Source: Glandiceps talaboti
Lineage: Eukaryota; Hemichordata; Enteropneusta; Spengelidae
Assembly: GCF_964340395.1 (NCBI RefSeq)
Contig: NC_135557.1
Location: 15,149,867-15,187,366, forward strand
Length of the DNA stretch: 37,500 nt
Direction of reading: 5' to 3'
Part shown: positions 1 through 13,719 of the stretch, one piece after another
Numbering within the stretch: position 1 is the first letter of the stretch
Layout of the letters: each line of letters begins with the position of its first letter
Notes under the pieces: generated by a model
The model's database searches: none
What the model saw: the letters and a program-made list of their open reading frames with translations, nothing else
Told to the model about the DNA's origin: nothing
Made by a program: the position numbers and the translations under genes

Positions 1-760
1 TATTCTCTTCACTGTCCATGTATTACACAGTCTACCAGCAACCTGGCAGTGGTTCTAGCGGTCAGTGGACAAATTTCCCCTTCTTAACACACATTGTTAA
101 TAGAGAAAGGAAGGTTTAATGAGAAAGAGTAATGCGAAGTTGTCATTTTTTTGTTGTTGAAAAATTGATGAGGTCGATGAACCGTACCATTTTGGGAAAT
201 CCCGGGAACCTATTTACGGTTTGTACGTCGGAATGTGACGGTTAACCGCAATGACATGTGGTTTCAAGAGGAAGTACGTAGACACAAAAACAACTGTTGA
301 AAACTGTTTATCTTTTAGGAATTCACAAGCAATGCCTAACATTCCAAATTGTGAAATTTGTACAATTACACAATGTAACCATGGCAACTAAATTATACTA
401 CACTACTTACATATAGTTTTATGTTTAGCTAACGTTAACGGGATATCTTCTCATGGTGGTAATCAGTCTTATACAGAGTATGCCTTTCGACTGGAATGGT
501 AGATCTGTGTTGAAAAATACACTTCAATCAAATGGTATTTCTGGGCATGTTGATATTTTTGAACCAATGAATACTATTATCCATTGATATCTTCTTTATA
601 ATAGTTTAATTAACTTGGGTTTTTTTTATTCATTCTTACAAGAAAATGCAATTTCGATACTTTTAAAAGTTCAACACAATTAAAAACTTAAGAATGAAAT
701 CGCTTAATGAATTACATAGGACAGGCCTCTCGACTTGTTAAATATGCAACTTAAGTTTTG
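1..760. other. No gene recognised
   Basis: AT-rich sequence with no convincing coding stretch. The X-box at 375 is the only motif noted. Confidence 0.5.
375..388 (+). promoter_or_regulatory. RFX X-box match
   Basis: GTAACCATGGCAAC fits the vertebrate RFX consensus GTNRCCATRGYAAC at all positions. No gene was recognised within the following 500 bases, so its target, if any, is unknown. Confidence 0.35.
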
Positions 761-919
761 AATGTATCTAGCAGCCAGTGAGTATGTACATGCACAACTC
801 GAGGGATGTGGGTATACATATGGGCTACAGTGCAGACTCCCATATACATGTGAATGTAATATTCGTAAAGAATTCAAATTTGAAACGCTACGACAATGTT
901 TTTGTCCCTGTCTCTCCGT

Positions 920-1578
<659 letters not shown>

Positions 1579-2025
1579 GATCTACCCCGAATAAAACATA
1601 CAAGGTTTAACTAACAGTGATTCATCTTTTATTTCATTTCACTCATGCTACTCGGTCTTCAGTAATAATTTATTTTCTACTACCAATCACCACCTCAAAG
1701 AAATAAAGACTGGACCATCAAGGGTATGGTGCGAACTCATCAACTTTTATTTCCAGGTCATCTGAAACGCATGCGCTCATTCAGGCAACATCCTACGCAC
1801 TAAAGTTGGGGAACCCCGGTCGTTTGCCTTGGTGTTTGTGTCCGTATTAATATGTTCAAAAGCAATGTGAGTGGGTGTGGGAACGACTACTACAGCGGTA
1901 CAATTCTCTAATTTATATTTATGACTGACGCTACTTTAGAATGCCACGTGTGTAATCGGGCTACTTTGAACACATTGTAAGAATTTGGGATCACACACAG
2001 ATACATAGATGAATACATACATACA

Positions 2026-2163
2026 TACATACATACATACATACATACATACATACATACATACATACATACATACATACAAACATACACACACAGACAT
2101 ACATACATACATACATACATACATACATACATACATACATACATACAATATACATACATACAT
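2026..2163. repeat. CATA/ACAT tetranucleotide microsatellite
   Basis: About 30 copies of CATA with a short interruption (aaacatacacacacagacat) near 2081-2100. It directly precedes the SINE. Confidence 0.92.
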
Positions 2164-2378
2164 ATCGGGTTGTCGGTGGCTGAACGGTTAGCTCGTACGC
2201 CTCTTACCTCTGCACTTTGGGTTCGAACCCGCCTGGTGTCGGCTGGGTTTGTTATAAATTTTAACTAGGTCTAGTATGTAAGAAGGGTGATGCTCAGTTT
2301 GACCCTGCCGAACGACCCTGCTCTTGCGGCGACCATTCAACAAATTTCCGAATTTATTTGGAGAAATAAAGATTATTA
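2164..2378 (+). mobile_element. tRNA-derived SINE
   Basis: The head is tRNA-like: an A box TGGCTGAACGG at 2177-2187 and a perfect B box GGTTCGAACCC at 2220-2230, 33 bases apart, as in a tRNA promoter for RNA polymerase III. It is followed by an unrelated body with ACCCTGC repeats (2299-2322) and ends gagaaataaagattattata before a CATA array. There is no folded cloverleaf beyond the head. Both flanks are CATA microsatellite (2026-2163 and 2378-2430), so it either inserted into the array or carries it as its tail. Confidence 0.7.
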
Positions 2379-2430
2379 TACATACATACATACATACATA
2401 CATACATACATACATACATACATACATACA
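2378..2430. repeat. CATA microsatellite after the SINE
   Basis: About 13 copies of CATA follow the SINE body immediately. Confidence 0.9.
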
Positions 2431-4855
<2,425 letters not shown>

Positions 4856-6484
4856 TAATTAATAAACACTTTATTTCGATCCAATTATTCATTTATTAAT
4901 TATTTAATTATTCAATTATTGTACAAACATATTACATATACTCAATTTTAGAATTATTTACATATCATTTGCATAAAAAACTTCAGTAATTTACATACAA
5001 TTATATTCTCTTTCTTGAATCTAATAAAGATCGGCAAAGTTTAAACATTTCATTTATATTTGTATGAAAATAAAAACAAGTACGGGATTGTGAAAATTCC
5101 TGTCCTTATTTAACGTTCAAAATGATCAATGCGTGTGTAAAAGGAGTGGATAAGACTCATTGTTAAGCCATTATGTGCACAGGAGATAAAAAATACAAAC
5201 AGAAACAAAAGCGCTATAAAATGTCAACACTTCCTCAAATGAACAGCTTCTGTTTAAAGTTTTGCATATAATCGTAATTCGATGCGCTGTCAGTACCAGA
5301 GATCTGAATTCGGCGAATATCTTGATACAGTTCTGATCGTACTAAGTATGAATGCCTTTACGTGAAAATCACTTCAGAAATAAACTTTTTAACCTTTTGA
5401 TGTTACCTTTGCTCAAGAAAACTCAAGTTCTCAGTTAAAATAAAGAAATTATTAGAGGCCAACGTACGCATGTTGTGAAATAGAGGTGACAATGTTAAAG
5501 TTATAATTTATATTAAGTGATTTTAGAATCCAATATGGCCGCCGATTACTATGTTTATTCTATGGGGAGTAACAAACAGATTGACAATTTATTTGAAAAC
5601 AAGACGGTGGACCTCAAAATCTCTATTCGTATTTCAGAAGGCTCAGAAGCAAGCTTCCATATGTCAAAGTTAGGAGGGATTTTAACAACTCTGATCAACA
5701 GTGAAATTCGTCCCCGCGAGACACATGGAGAGAATCAATCCAACTAAAACTCTACTGGTTTAATTTCATCTTCATTATTCAACCTCATTTTCCAATATTC
5801 AACAAGAAAGAATTCTAGAAAAGACGTCGGTAACTATGACAACATAACAGTCACCATTTACAAACTTCTTGTACACACTTGTACACACAGTCATCGACAG
5901 CTAGAGGGCGGCCTTCCTTTCAGAGGAGAGAATCACCTTAAAAGTCATGTTGTCCTACGTATAACCCATCTACAAAACCTACATACTCTTGAAATAAATT
6001 TCCAATGCCCATAAATTGTTATGCATAAACTAACAACTGAATCGGACCGAAAACCGATATCTGATGTCGCTTATAACGTTTGATCAGCCATGGTGAGTTT
6101 GAAACTGTATCACCAAACAAAAATATAATTAAACTAATTTATAGCCTTGAATTGACTATACAGTTGTCAACTTATAAACTATAGTACTAGGCTGGAATGG
6201 AGATTAATATGTCTCCTAGCAACGGTGTCGAATCCCAGTGTTCACTACTACTTGACCGTCCCGTGACCCATAATATAAATCTTCCAAAACCACTGTAAAA
6301 CTCAGCCAGTCTATACTTAGCGCTAAAACTATGTTAATGCTAACTTACATACATGAGACTGTTTCCAGGCAGCTGTGTGCTTCTCTAGCTAGAAATTACG
6401 TTTCACCAATAGAAGTCAGTCCTGTTCTACGTTGATGCCTTAATTTCTAAATGTTTTTGTTAGTTTGACATGCAAAGTAAAGGA
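4856..6484. other. Mostly noncoding apart from the ORF at 5535
   Basis: AT-rich with no repeat or exon that I can support outside 5535-5747. Confidence 0.4.
5535..5747 (+). CDS. Short orphan ORF, possible small gene or first exon
   Basis: ATG at 5535 in an AATATGGCCGCC context opens 70 codons: MAADYYVYSMGSNKQIDNLF, then ENKTVDLKISIRISEGSEAS and a polar C-terminus. Composition is balanced and protein-like and the region is not repeat-derived as far as I can see. There is no signal peptide or recognised domain. It could be a small gene, a 5' exon, or noise. Confidence 0.25.
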   Translation: MAADYYVYSMGSNKQIDNLFENKTVDLKISIRISEGSEASFHMSKLGGILTTLINSEIRPRETHGENQSN

Positions 6485-6891
6485 CGAGATCAATAGTTCA
6501 TTGTAGGATAAAAAAAAAAACCCTAAATTCTTTTAGTTAGGCCTCAGACCGCACCCCTCCCCCCCCCTTCGAACTAAATTGGCCAACATTGGAAGTGTTT
6601 CGGACAGCATAATTAATTTCAAATCAGTATGAATTAGTATGTAGTGATATGAATATGAATTCAGCTGGCAAAAATCGTTCTTTTGTCGACAATGCATTTA
6701 CTGTACCGAAAGTTCTTCTACTCCTCAATTTGACATTTTTTTTAGAAATATTTTCATTTAAGGGTACAAACAGATTCATTATAAGTAGAATCGATTTTCG
6801 TAGGATGAGAACTAAAATGGCTACCCCTTCCCCTCTCCACCCCAAAATAAAAAAAAATAGTCTTTTTTTTATCTACATTGAACTGATCTCG
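6485..6891. mobile_element. Inverted-repeat element family 1, copy 1
   Basis: The left end CGAGATCAATAGTTCATTG is repeated inverted at the right end (..CATTGAACTGATCTCG at 6876-6891), each followed inwards by an A-rich stretch and a C-rich block. The ~407-bp element has no coding sequence. A second copy, in opposite orientation, lies at 27430-27808, so this is a dispersed nonautonomous family (MITE-like). It abuts the 3' exon of the Ig-like gene and may supply its 3' UTR. Confidence 0.65.
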
Positions 6892-6946
6892 CCCCTTATT
6901 ATCCTGTATGTTCGTCAATGGCATATGTGGGCCAACCTTTCCGAAA

Positions 6947-7095
6947 TCAATCTCTTTTTCGGTTGTTCCGTTTGCCTGCACCGTGACCTCTGCGATGACT
7001 TTTAGATCGGCCGCGTTTTCGATTCTTTGTTCGTCTTTCTTTCGGAGCTTTGCACTTGCATTCAGATACTGTGTTTGATGTCGTTGCTTTTGCAT
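6947..7095 (-). CDS. Exon 3 of secreted Ig-like gene (basic C-terminal tail)
   Basis: The acceptor (T-rich tract, then ctatag) lies just above 7095. Read in phase 1, as exon 2 requires, the exon gives D plus 48 residues and a TGA at 6947-6949. The tail is dominated by Lys and Arg, contains a C-K-C motif (SECKCKAPKER) and runs RTKNRKRGRSKSHRRGHG. The three exons sum to 612 nt, exactly 204 codons, so the predicted protein is 203 aa. Such tails on secreted proteins often bind heparan sulfate, as in the basic C-termini of some growth factors. A second open frame starts at the same base (ATG at 7095), but it does not fit the phase of the preceding exon. Confidence 0.55.
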
Positions 7096-7294
7096 CTATA
7101 GCAAAGTAAAATGAAAGAGAAAACAGAGTTAAGTTGTAAACTATATGAAATAAACAATGTAGCGGTGAAAAAGATTGGAATATGCATAAGGTAGTAAAGT
7201 TTCGGAATTTCAAAATACATCCCAGTGGGTTGAATGAACTAGTATATATTTCATGACAAGTATAGAAAATTTGCAAATGTACCCTTTCAAACTG

Positions 7295-7295
<1 letters not shown>

Positions 7296-7327
<32 letters not shown>

Positions 7328-7461
7328 GATGCACATTCTCCCCCTCTCTCTCTGTCCCCGTCTGTGTTTCCCCTATCTAAGTTTGTGTGTGTGTGTGTGT
7401 GGGGGGGGGGTGTGCTGTCTCTGTCTGTCTCTGTCACATACACATAACACACACACACACA
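7296..7461. repeat. (CTGT)n, (GT)n-G10 and (AC)n cluster
   Basis: CTGT copies at 7296-7328, a GT run ending in ten Gs at 7385-7410, and AC copies at 7447-7461. Lies in the second intron of the Ig-like gene. Confidence 0.85.
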
Positions 7462-8389
7462 ATCTAGAGGCACTTGAAATTATATTTGTAATACGATAAA
7501 AAGATGGCAATCTTTCATTGCTGGCAACAGTATGTGAAACAATGAATGAAAGAGTCATTCCTATGTGACTCTCACATGCCCTCTTCAAGACAAAACACTA
7601 TTGTTCAGGCAACAATGAATAAGGAATATTAACGCCAATGTGACTTTCAAATGATGTTTTCAAGAGGCACATGAGTCGTGACGTCACAACCATACCTTAA
7701 TCATGCCTATACTATTATTGTTAAAAAAAAGCACGAGACTCCCTAGCCTAGAAGCTATTAATTTTCAAAAAGTCTTGGCATATGTAGATATAAAACTATT
7801 GCTATCTGAGAGAGCTCCATATTGCATCCGACCTACTCTAGATCTGTTACAGTTCACGTTATCTGATTGGAGATCGATCGAGAATATTGACTCATTCAAT
7901 TAATCAACTTTCAAACTTAAAAATGTAATGTATCCTTTTCTTACTTTTGCATGAGGCGCTGTCAGGAGTCATTGCTGACGAATATATAACACGATTTTCA
8001 TAAAATTGATCCTATACTTTGTATCAATGTTTGAATTTATTTTATTTTATTTTTGTCAGAGTAAAGAAGCCATGAGCAAAAAAATGACACTCTCCAATAG
8101 TATAAGATGGAATATCTCACACTTGTTTGGGATTTTTTTTGTCTCATGCTTGCCTGCGGATTGTACAATACACAGGCCAAGATAAAACAAATCTTCCCAA
8201 CGAGATATTCCATCTTAGCCGATGGAGTGTGGGATTATTTTGTATCCCAGTACATTGTGTATATGTATGATCTAAAACATTGCGTGAGCGATAGAAGAAT
8301 TTTTGTATCCCATAATATCAACTACTAGTATTATGTGACCGAATCTATGCATCAGAATAATCTCAGTCACTTGAATGTATGTATATGAA

Positions 8390-8700
8390 TTTACCATGCA
8401 TTTACCATGAATTTACCATGGATTTATTGGGGTAGGAAGCCAATCAGGCTTTTAAAGACCCCTCACTGTTCTGAGGTGGTGATCAACAAATGCCTTAAAC
8501 TGATTAACTGATGAAGCAGTAATAGCTGACTCCGGTAAACTGTTCCAAATATCAATGACTCTGAGACTGAAGAAATGTTTGCGAATGTCAAGCCTTGATC
8601 TGACCTTGTATATGTATTACAGGAGTGTTATATTCCTTGAATGTTAAAAGCACGGGTGCGCCTTGGGTCAAAAAGTTGTATTGAATTTTCTTCTCTCGAG
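8390..8700 (-). mobile_element. CR1/L2-type LINE 3' end, degraded
   Basis: The minus strand from about 8607 to 8454 reads RSRLDIRKHFFSLRVIDIWN, then SLPESAITASSVNQFKAFVD and HHLRTVRGL followed by a stop. This is the classic C-terminus of CR1/L2-group LINEs (RLD.RK.FFS.R...WN.LP...). Upstream the frame is broken, but a shifted piece (FDPRRTRAFN) still matches the same protein. After the stop come tandem copies of an ~11-bp catggtaaatt motif (8392-8420), the usual short repeated LINE tail. Confidence 0.75.
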
Positions 8701-9040
8701 AACTACTCAAATGTAAACATTTAATGTTTTCATTAAACTCTTAGTGATCATTCATTCAGAGTGTGCACCGAGATCGAATTGAAAAATACAAAGGAACAAA
8801 AAAAAACCCAAAAAACAACCCTGGCAATAATGTCGAGCTCTTAGGTAAATATTGAGACCTGGTAATTGATAGTGGGCTTCCGTAGTCTCTGCTCTGGGAT
8901 ACCACACGTACGAGTATAATACCTGTTGGACCAAGTGATAAGACTTGGGGGATTGAAAACTGCTGAGGCAGTACTTTTTATAGTGGTGGTTTTTATGCTA
9001 TGAGAAAGTCTTGTCTATAGGAAAGATACAACCAAAATAG

Positions 9041-9345
9041 AGTGACTATAGAATTTCAGTTAGGCGGCACCGTGTTTTTAATTTTACATTTCTCATAGTG
9101 TTTGTTCTAAATTACTCGAAACAAGATACATACACTGATAGCACGCATGCGCATACAAGCACATGAAATGATACATTTTATGTCACTGAGAGCACAAATA
9201 CACACCAGTAGAGTAAACAATGAAGATTTGTGTTCCAGTGAGATAAAATGTATCATTTCTTGTGTATCCGTGTGATTTGTACCAAAACCTCGTGTGGGAT
9301 GTAAAAAAAACGCCGTGTCACCTAATTTGAACTCAAATAGTCACT
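9041..9345. mobile_element. Inverted-repeat element family 2
   Basis: The ends AGTGACTAT..TTAGGCGGCACCG and the inverse at the right (CGTGTCACCTAA..ATAGTCACT) pair over roughly 45 bases with mismatches. A second, inner inverted repeat (GAAATGATACATTTTATGTC at 9165 against its complement at 9236-9259) makes the element a nested fold-back. No ORF. Related ends occur at 34699-34748 and 35118-35208. Confidence 0.6.
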
Positions 9346-9600
9346 TTAATTTGTAAGTAAAAGAATGATCATAGTATACCCTCATGATGAAACTATTGAT
9401 GCAAGAATCTGAAAATGAAACAGTGGCGTTCAAAGAAAGTGTATCTGTGCAGTGACAAGGACAATTATTGTACACAAAAGTTTGAAAGAAATAATCTCCA
9501 TTTTCACTTTCCATCCCTTTCCCATGCTCCTGTACAATTGGTCGTTATAGTATGACATCATAGCCGCCTGATGTGACGTCACAAATCATTGCGGTAAAGA

Positions 9601-9742
9601 AACTTTCTATGCATGTATGACAACTCCCCTTGTTTCTCAGTAAAATAAATCGCCTCGTCTCTCTACGTCCAAATCGGACATGATTATAGAAACACTTTCT
9701 AAGTGCGCACAACTCACCTTGTTTCTCAGCAATGTAAAACGT
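9601..9742. repeat. Direct duplication covering the exon 2 donor
   Basis: Segments 9601-9652 and 9692-9742 (..CTTTCTA...CAACTC[AC]CCTTGTTTCTCAG..) are diverged copies about 91 bases apart. The upper copy holds the working donor (gtgagt on the minus strand); the lower holds gggagt at the same place. Confidence 0.6.
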
Positions 9743-10125
9743 CCCCCGTACCTGATCGAACAGATCACTGTCATCTCCTTGGACGTATACTGACACTTCA
9801 TACTCGTCAAAGTCCTCCATCGTTATATTTTGGAAAAATAAATTTGTGATAATGTTTTGTCCGCTGATACTTAAAAACACACAGTACTGTCCTATACATG
9901 ACGACAACCCGTCCAGGCGAGACATATTTATGAAGTCTTCTTGAAGTATTATATCTGAGTCGTACCGCATTAAAGTCACTGTGATCATATCTGTGTCGGT
10001 TACGTGGCGGTAGTTCACAAAAATTGTTGTAGCAACGAAGGGTGTGCCGACAGCGATATTATAACCTATCGGAACTTGAACCAGATTTGTCATTTTCACA
10101 CCGTCTGCAGAACTCATTGGCGTAC
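9718..10125 (-). CDS. Exon 2 of secreted Ig-like gene (Ig-like domain)
   Basis: This 408-nt phase 1-1 exon lies between an acceptor (..cgttag) just above 10125 and a strong donor (gtgagt) just below 9718. It encodes about 136 residues with alternating beta-strand character. The segment NLFFQNITMEDFDEYEVSVYV-like, given here only by its pattern, matches the E-F strand signature of Ig domains (L..., then D-x-D-E-Y-x-V), but the residue where the F-strand cysteine normally sits is Val. The B-strand region (PFVATTIFVNY) also lacks Cys. Two cysteines four residues apart (SSCIGQYC) may form a different bridge. N-glycosylation sequons NMS and NIT are present. A single-domain phase 1-1 exon is typical of extracellular Ig modules. 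It could instead be another beta-sandwich fold. The exon is seen in the sequence; the family call is inference. Confidence 0.65.
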
Positions 10126-10267
10126 CTAACGATGGAAATACAACACAGACAACAAATTAATAATTCATGCGATACCACTGTGAAAGATAGCTATGCAACG
10201 CAGCACAAGCACAAAGTACTTAGTCGAAGTCTTACAACTTTGAGTTCGTTCTTTTTCTTCCTTGAGA

Positions 10268-10400
10268 TGAGAGAGACAGAGAGACAGAGAGGGACAGAGA
10301 GAGTGACAGACAGAGAGACAGAGAGGGACAGAGAGAGTGACAGACAGACAGACAGACAGACAGACACACACACACACACACAGAGACAGACAAACAGAGG
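10268..10400. repeat. (GACA/GAGA)n and (CA)n repeat
   Basis: A 38-bp GAGAGACAGAGAGGGACAGA-type unit occurs twice, followed by GACA and CA runs. In intron 1 of the Ig-like gene. Confidence 0.88.
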
Positions 10401-10529
10401 TATTCTAAACTCGACGTTGAATATTGAACAGAATAATGACATTCCAAAATGATTTCATTTGTTGGAATTGTGTTGAACATTTATAAGTTTCGAAGTAGTA
10501 CTTTTTTGCAAGAACGAGAGAGGGAATGT

Positions 10530-10533
10530 AAGT

Positions 10534-10569
<36 letters not shown>

Positions 10570-10571
10570 AA
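10530..10571. repeat. (AAAG)n microsatellite
   Basis: About ten copies of AAAG, about 40 bases below exon 1 of the Ig-like gene. Confidence 0.9.
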
Positions 10572-10609
10572 ATCAAAACATGTTGTATATAAATAATATC
10601 AACGCTCAC

Positions 10610-10664
10610 CTGCAAAGACCATCACGGGAAAGAACATCATCCAAATGCCGACTGAATTATACAT
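10610..10664 (-). CDS. Exon 1 of secreted Ig-like gene (signal peptide)
   Basis: On the minus strand the ATG is at 10664. It opens 18 codons, MYNSVGIWMMFFPVMVFA, followed by a single G before a consensus donor (gtgagc). The short polar start followed by a hydrophobic core is a typical signal peptide. The exon ends in phase 1, which matches the acceptor at 10125, where G joins GT to make Gly. A TATA-like cttata (TATAAG on the minus strand) lies at 10745-10750, about 85 bases upstream of the ATG. The exon is too short to be found by length alone; the evidence is the signal peptide, donor and phase together. Confidence 0.68.
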
Positions 10665-10751
10665 GGTTGTAGTGATATTGATGAAAGAGAGGCTTGAAGC
10701 TGTGGTCCTGACTGCAGTGTCGTTCGTTCTTACACATTGCACATCTTATAT

Positions 10752-12519
10752 TGGGTTGATTTGGTTGTCCATCGTTTAGCGGAGGTGGGGGAATTTCGCT
10801 GATGTCACATGTCAATAGTTTCCTTATTTGGTAGTATGTCTGGCCAACGTGTGGATCCTAACAAGTGTCGGGACATCAACACACATCAAAGCTACTTTGC
10901 ATGGGTACTTTGCCGACATGTACGTAAGCTGGGGGTAAGATAAAAGAAAAATGTATAAGGGCAAGATTTAGACAATTCTTTCAAGTTAGTCGACTGGGAG
11001 AAATCAACCTCGCACTCTAGTCCTCGTTCTCTTTGCAGTAATATATTAGTACCACGTGATCACAATTAGTGGTGACGTCACTTGCTGTTGTCCCACAGAA
11101 CGGTCAGATTCCAGGCACGTGTACGAAAACAAGCCTCCCACGACATTTATTGTACAGGGGTCGAGTGAATGAGGAAACATTGACATTCTTGTGACAGCAG
11201 GTAAATTCTTTCAAGTCCTTCAAGACATTCCATTGATATGAGGTCGATTACACTGGCACTCACTGAATTATAAACTATCAACAATCTCTATCAATTTGAC
11301 AACTACATGTATATCAAATTCTGCCAATGTAGTCACTTTTCATGGCATTTAAAAAAATGCTTGGTTCCCGTCAACCGGCCCTACAACTCTTTTTTTTTTT
11401 TACATATTCAAGAAAAAATATTAATAAAATCACGAAAATTGTGTGAAGTCTCGCGTGAAATAGTGGATGCGGAAATTGACATCAACGTAAAAAGACAAAA
11501 TAAAGCTGTTTTCCATTCCACAATGGTTGTACATCTGATGAGAATAAACTAATAACACAGAGACCATATGGAAAACAAAGGAAAACATAACTACCTGAAC
11601 TAGACACTCACATATGAAAACAAATCTACCTACCCCACCTATTTTAAATTTCCCGACCGGCCTGTAACAGCGTTCGCTTTGTTTTCAAACTCTTGTGAAA
11701 TACTATGGGAAGTGACTAGCAATTTCGCTAGTCTAAGAGACCCCACAAAAATTTACTGCAAAAACAAATTATTCTAGGACACCCTATTATTTCGATATTT
11801 TGCTATATCATTTAATCATTATCGCAATAAATATTTATGAGTGCATGTTAAAGCGAGTATTCCCGTCTTTCAATTGATTAATTGTAAATATCAAGGATGC
11901 TAAACAACTTCAACATTTCATTTCCACAGGGAACAACAAATTAGAAATATTTGTAATGATTTAGAAGTGGAATGTAAAGTCTAGTTCCTTTTTTTGAGCG
12001 GGGAGTTTTTTTTCAGCTTTCTTGGTAAATGTTTTCACTTTCTTTCTTTGAACGTGCAATAAAAAAACACGTAAATTAACGAATTCGAAAGTATTGAAAT
12101 TTGTACTACATACATTACAAAAAAAAACGAGAAAAAAATATTATTTTGTCTCATTTTTTAACAGATTGCTAGGTGGTTAATTGGATCAATTTGAAGAAAA
12201 AAAATGTGTCATACCACATGATTTCGTGATTGTCCCAGAAAAGATTACCGGTCATTTCAAATGCATTAATTAATCCGAAGAATTCAAGAATGCACCAACC
12301 CTGGTAAGACTCGTTTCCTAGCAGTTACGAAACGTTACATTAGTATCACATATCGTGGACCTCTTTGTGAACCCCAGCCCAGTGGTAGTCTTTAACAATT
12401 TACAAGGTTCAAATTCAAGCTACTGGGTTAACTCTAGTCATTACAATACCACAATGATGGTTAGCAACTGACGAGAGACCTTCATATCAAAAATGTTTGT
12501 TTTTTATTTCCTACTACAG
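10752..12519. other. No gene recognised upstream of the Ig-like gene
   Basis: A CRE lies at 11073-11080 and a family 3 fragment at 11583-11650. A tRNA-like pattern at about 12379-12430 (CCCAGTGGT..GGTTCAAATTC..ACTGGG) is too poor to call. Confidence 0.4.
11583..11650 (-). mobile_element. Family 3 partial copy, inverted
   Basis: The minus strand reads AATAGGTGGGGTAGGTAGAT and TGAGTGTCTAGTTCAGGTAG, matching the left interior of family 3. Fragment only. Confidence 0.5.
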
Positions 12520-12690
12520 ATAGATAATAAATCTGTGGTTGAAATTCGCATCAAGAGTACCGATACATCAGATACCCAAATAACAAGAATCAATGGGAGC
12601 AATTCTAAGCAAAAAATGACAAATAGAAAGCGGATACAATGTGAAATACAGTCGACTTCAGAAAGGAAACTCAACATAAAACGGCAGTAG
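12520..12690 (+). CDS. Candidate terminal exon, unidentified
   Basis: A strong acceptor (tgttttttatttcctactacag) is followed by 56 codons and a TAG. The peptide begins IDNKSVVEIRIKSTDTSDTQ and ends in a basic stretch (MTNRKRIQCEIQSTSERKLN). No upstream exon with matching phase and no polyadenylation signal was found, so this may be chance. No family recognised. Confidence 0.28.
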   Translation: MDNKSVVEIRIKSTDTSDTQITRINGSNSKQKMTNRKRIQCEIQSTSERKLNIKRQ

Positions 12691-13302
12691 AACGCTTCAT
12701 ATCTTTGGGGAATGCGTATCGATGAGAGACCCCTAATTACATATAATAACTGCATCATCATGTTACCCTGGCTATATATCATGTTGTTGAGATAGAAGAG
12801 GTTGACATGGAAAGCTGATTGGGACCTGGGGCGGACTCTCCCCTCTACTATCGAAAAAGAGACATAGAAAGGAGGAGACACCGGCCAATTGAACTGGAGA
12901 CATTTTGTGTGCATGAAATGGCATTGACGTTCAAAGTAGTATTTTGGGATTATTTGTGTAGGTTGAATTCAGTTGTTCATGTTGTTCGTACTTCAATTAA
13001 GGATAGTTGAACTCTCTCTCACCGGATCATTCCCAGGGGGGAGGGGTTAATTCCGTGGATGGATATTTGTGTTTCCATGGTGCATGCATCGTAGGGTGAG
13101 AAATGTTGAGCTGCATACATGGGTGACCAGTCGTAATTCTGTTGATGATTCACTACTAAATTGGCTGGAGCAAGACAACATTGGCATTTAGGTTTAAACA
13201 AACGGAGTCCATGACCCGTATGAATAACATTACATATATTCGTATAGATAGCCCTAAGTGTTCTAGAAATGGCGATACGAGTACCGTTGTTTGTTTGCAA
13301 GT
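12691..13302. other. No gene supported
   Basis: Both strands have open frames (minus 13200-13019 reads KPKCQCCLAPANLVV..), but without acceptable start, splice or family evidence. Confidence 0.35.
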
Positions 13303-13390
13303 GTAAGTATGTATGTATGTATGTATGTATGTATGTATGTATGTATGTATGTATGTATGTATGTATGTGTGCGTGCGTGTGTGTGCGTGC
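13303..13390. repeat. (GTAT)n-(GTGC)n microsatellite
   Basis: About 16 copies of GTAT grading into GTGC/GTGT. Confidence 0.92.
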
Positions 13391-13719
13391 GTACGTGCGT
13401 GCGAGTGTCCATGTATGCATGTTTGTCTCAGTGTGTGTATATTGGCCTTAGGTTTCAATGTATGTCTTTGTCATGTATATTTACTAAATATTATTACAAG
13501 TACATTTTACTTGTACCGTCAACTTAGACCAGTATAAATTGCACTTCTATTATCCACTATCCAAAAGCAAAATTAAATCATCGAAGCGAAGTATGAATGA
13601 CTATGACTCACATCGACCATTATAATATATGGTTCATTAGACAGTCTAGACTTTATTTGTATGGACCATTGACTGGTCATTTCCAATACACTAAGTGCCA
13701 AATTCTGTGACATCAATGA

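Larger units (their letters stand above)
7096..9717. other. Intron 2 of the Ig-like gene
   Basis: Contains the CTGT/GT/AC cluster, the LINE end at 8390-8700, the family 2 element and an imperfect inverted repeat (7567-7592 with 7655-7678, CTCTTCAAG arms). No further phase 1-1 exon was seen on the minus strand. Confidence 0.45.

Noticed and set aside
6754-7095. 113-codon minus-strand frame beginning with ATG at 7095 (MQKQRHQ..)
   Set aside because: The ATG is the first base after an acceptor, and the phase from exon 2 selects the other frame. Its last part runs into the family 1 element.
12379-12430. tRNA-like pattern (CCCAGTGGT..GGTTCAAATTC..ACTGGG)
   Set aside because: The B box has a mismatch and no cloverleaf with proper arms could be drawn; at most a decayed SINE head.
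12504-12914. 136-codon hydrophobic minus-strand frame
   Set aside because: No start or splice support; it overlaps a plus-strand candidate exon with a better acceptor.
13019-13200. Minus-strand frame KPKCQCCLAPANLVV..
   Set aside because: Looks protein-like for about 60 codons but no start, acceptor or family supports it.
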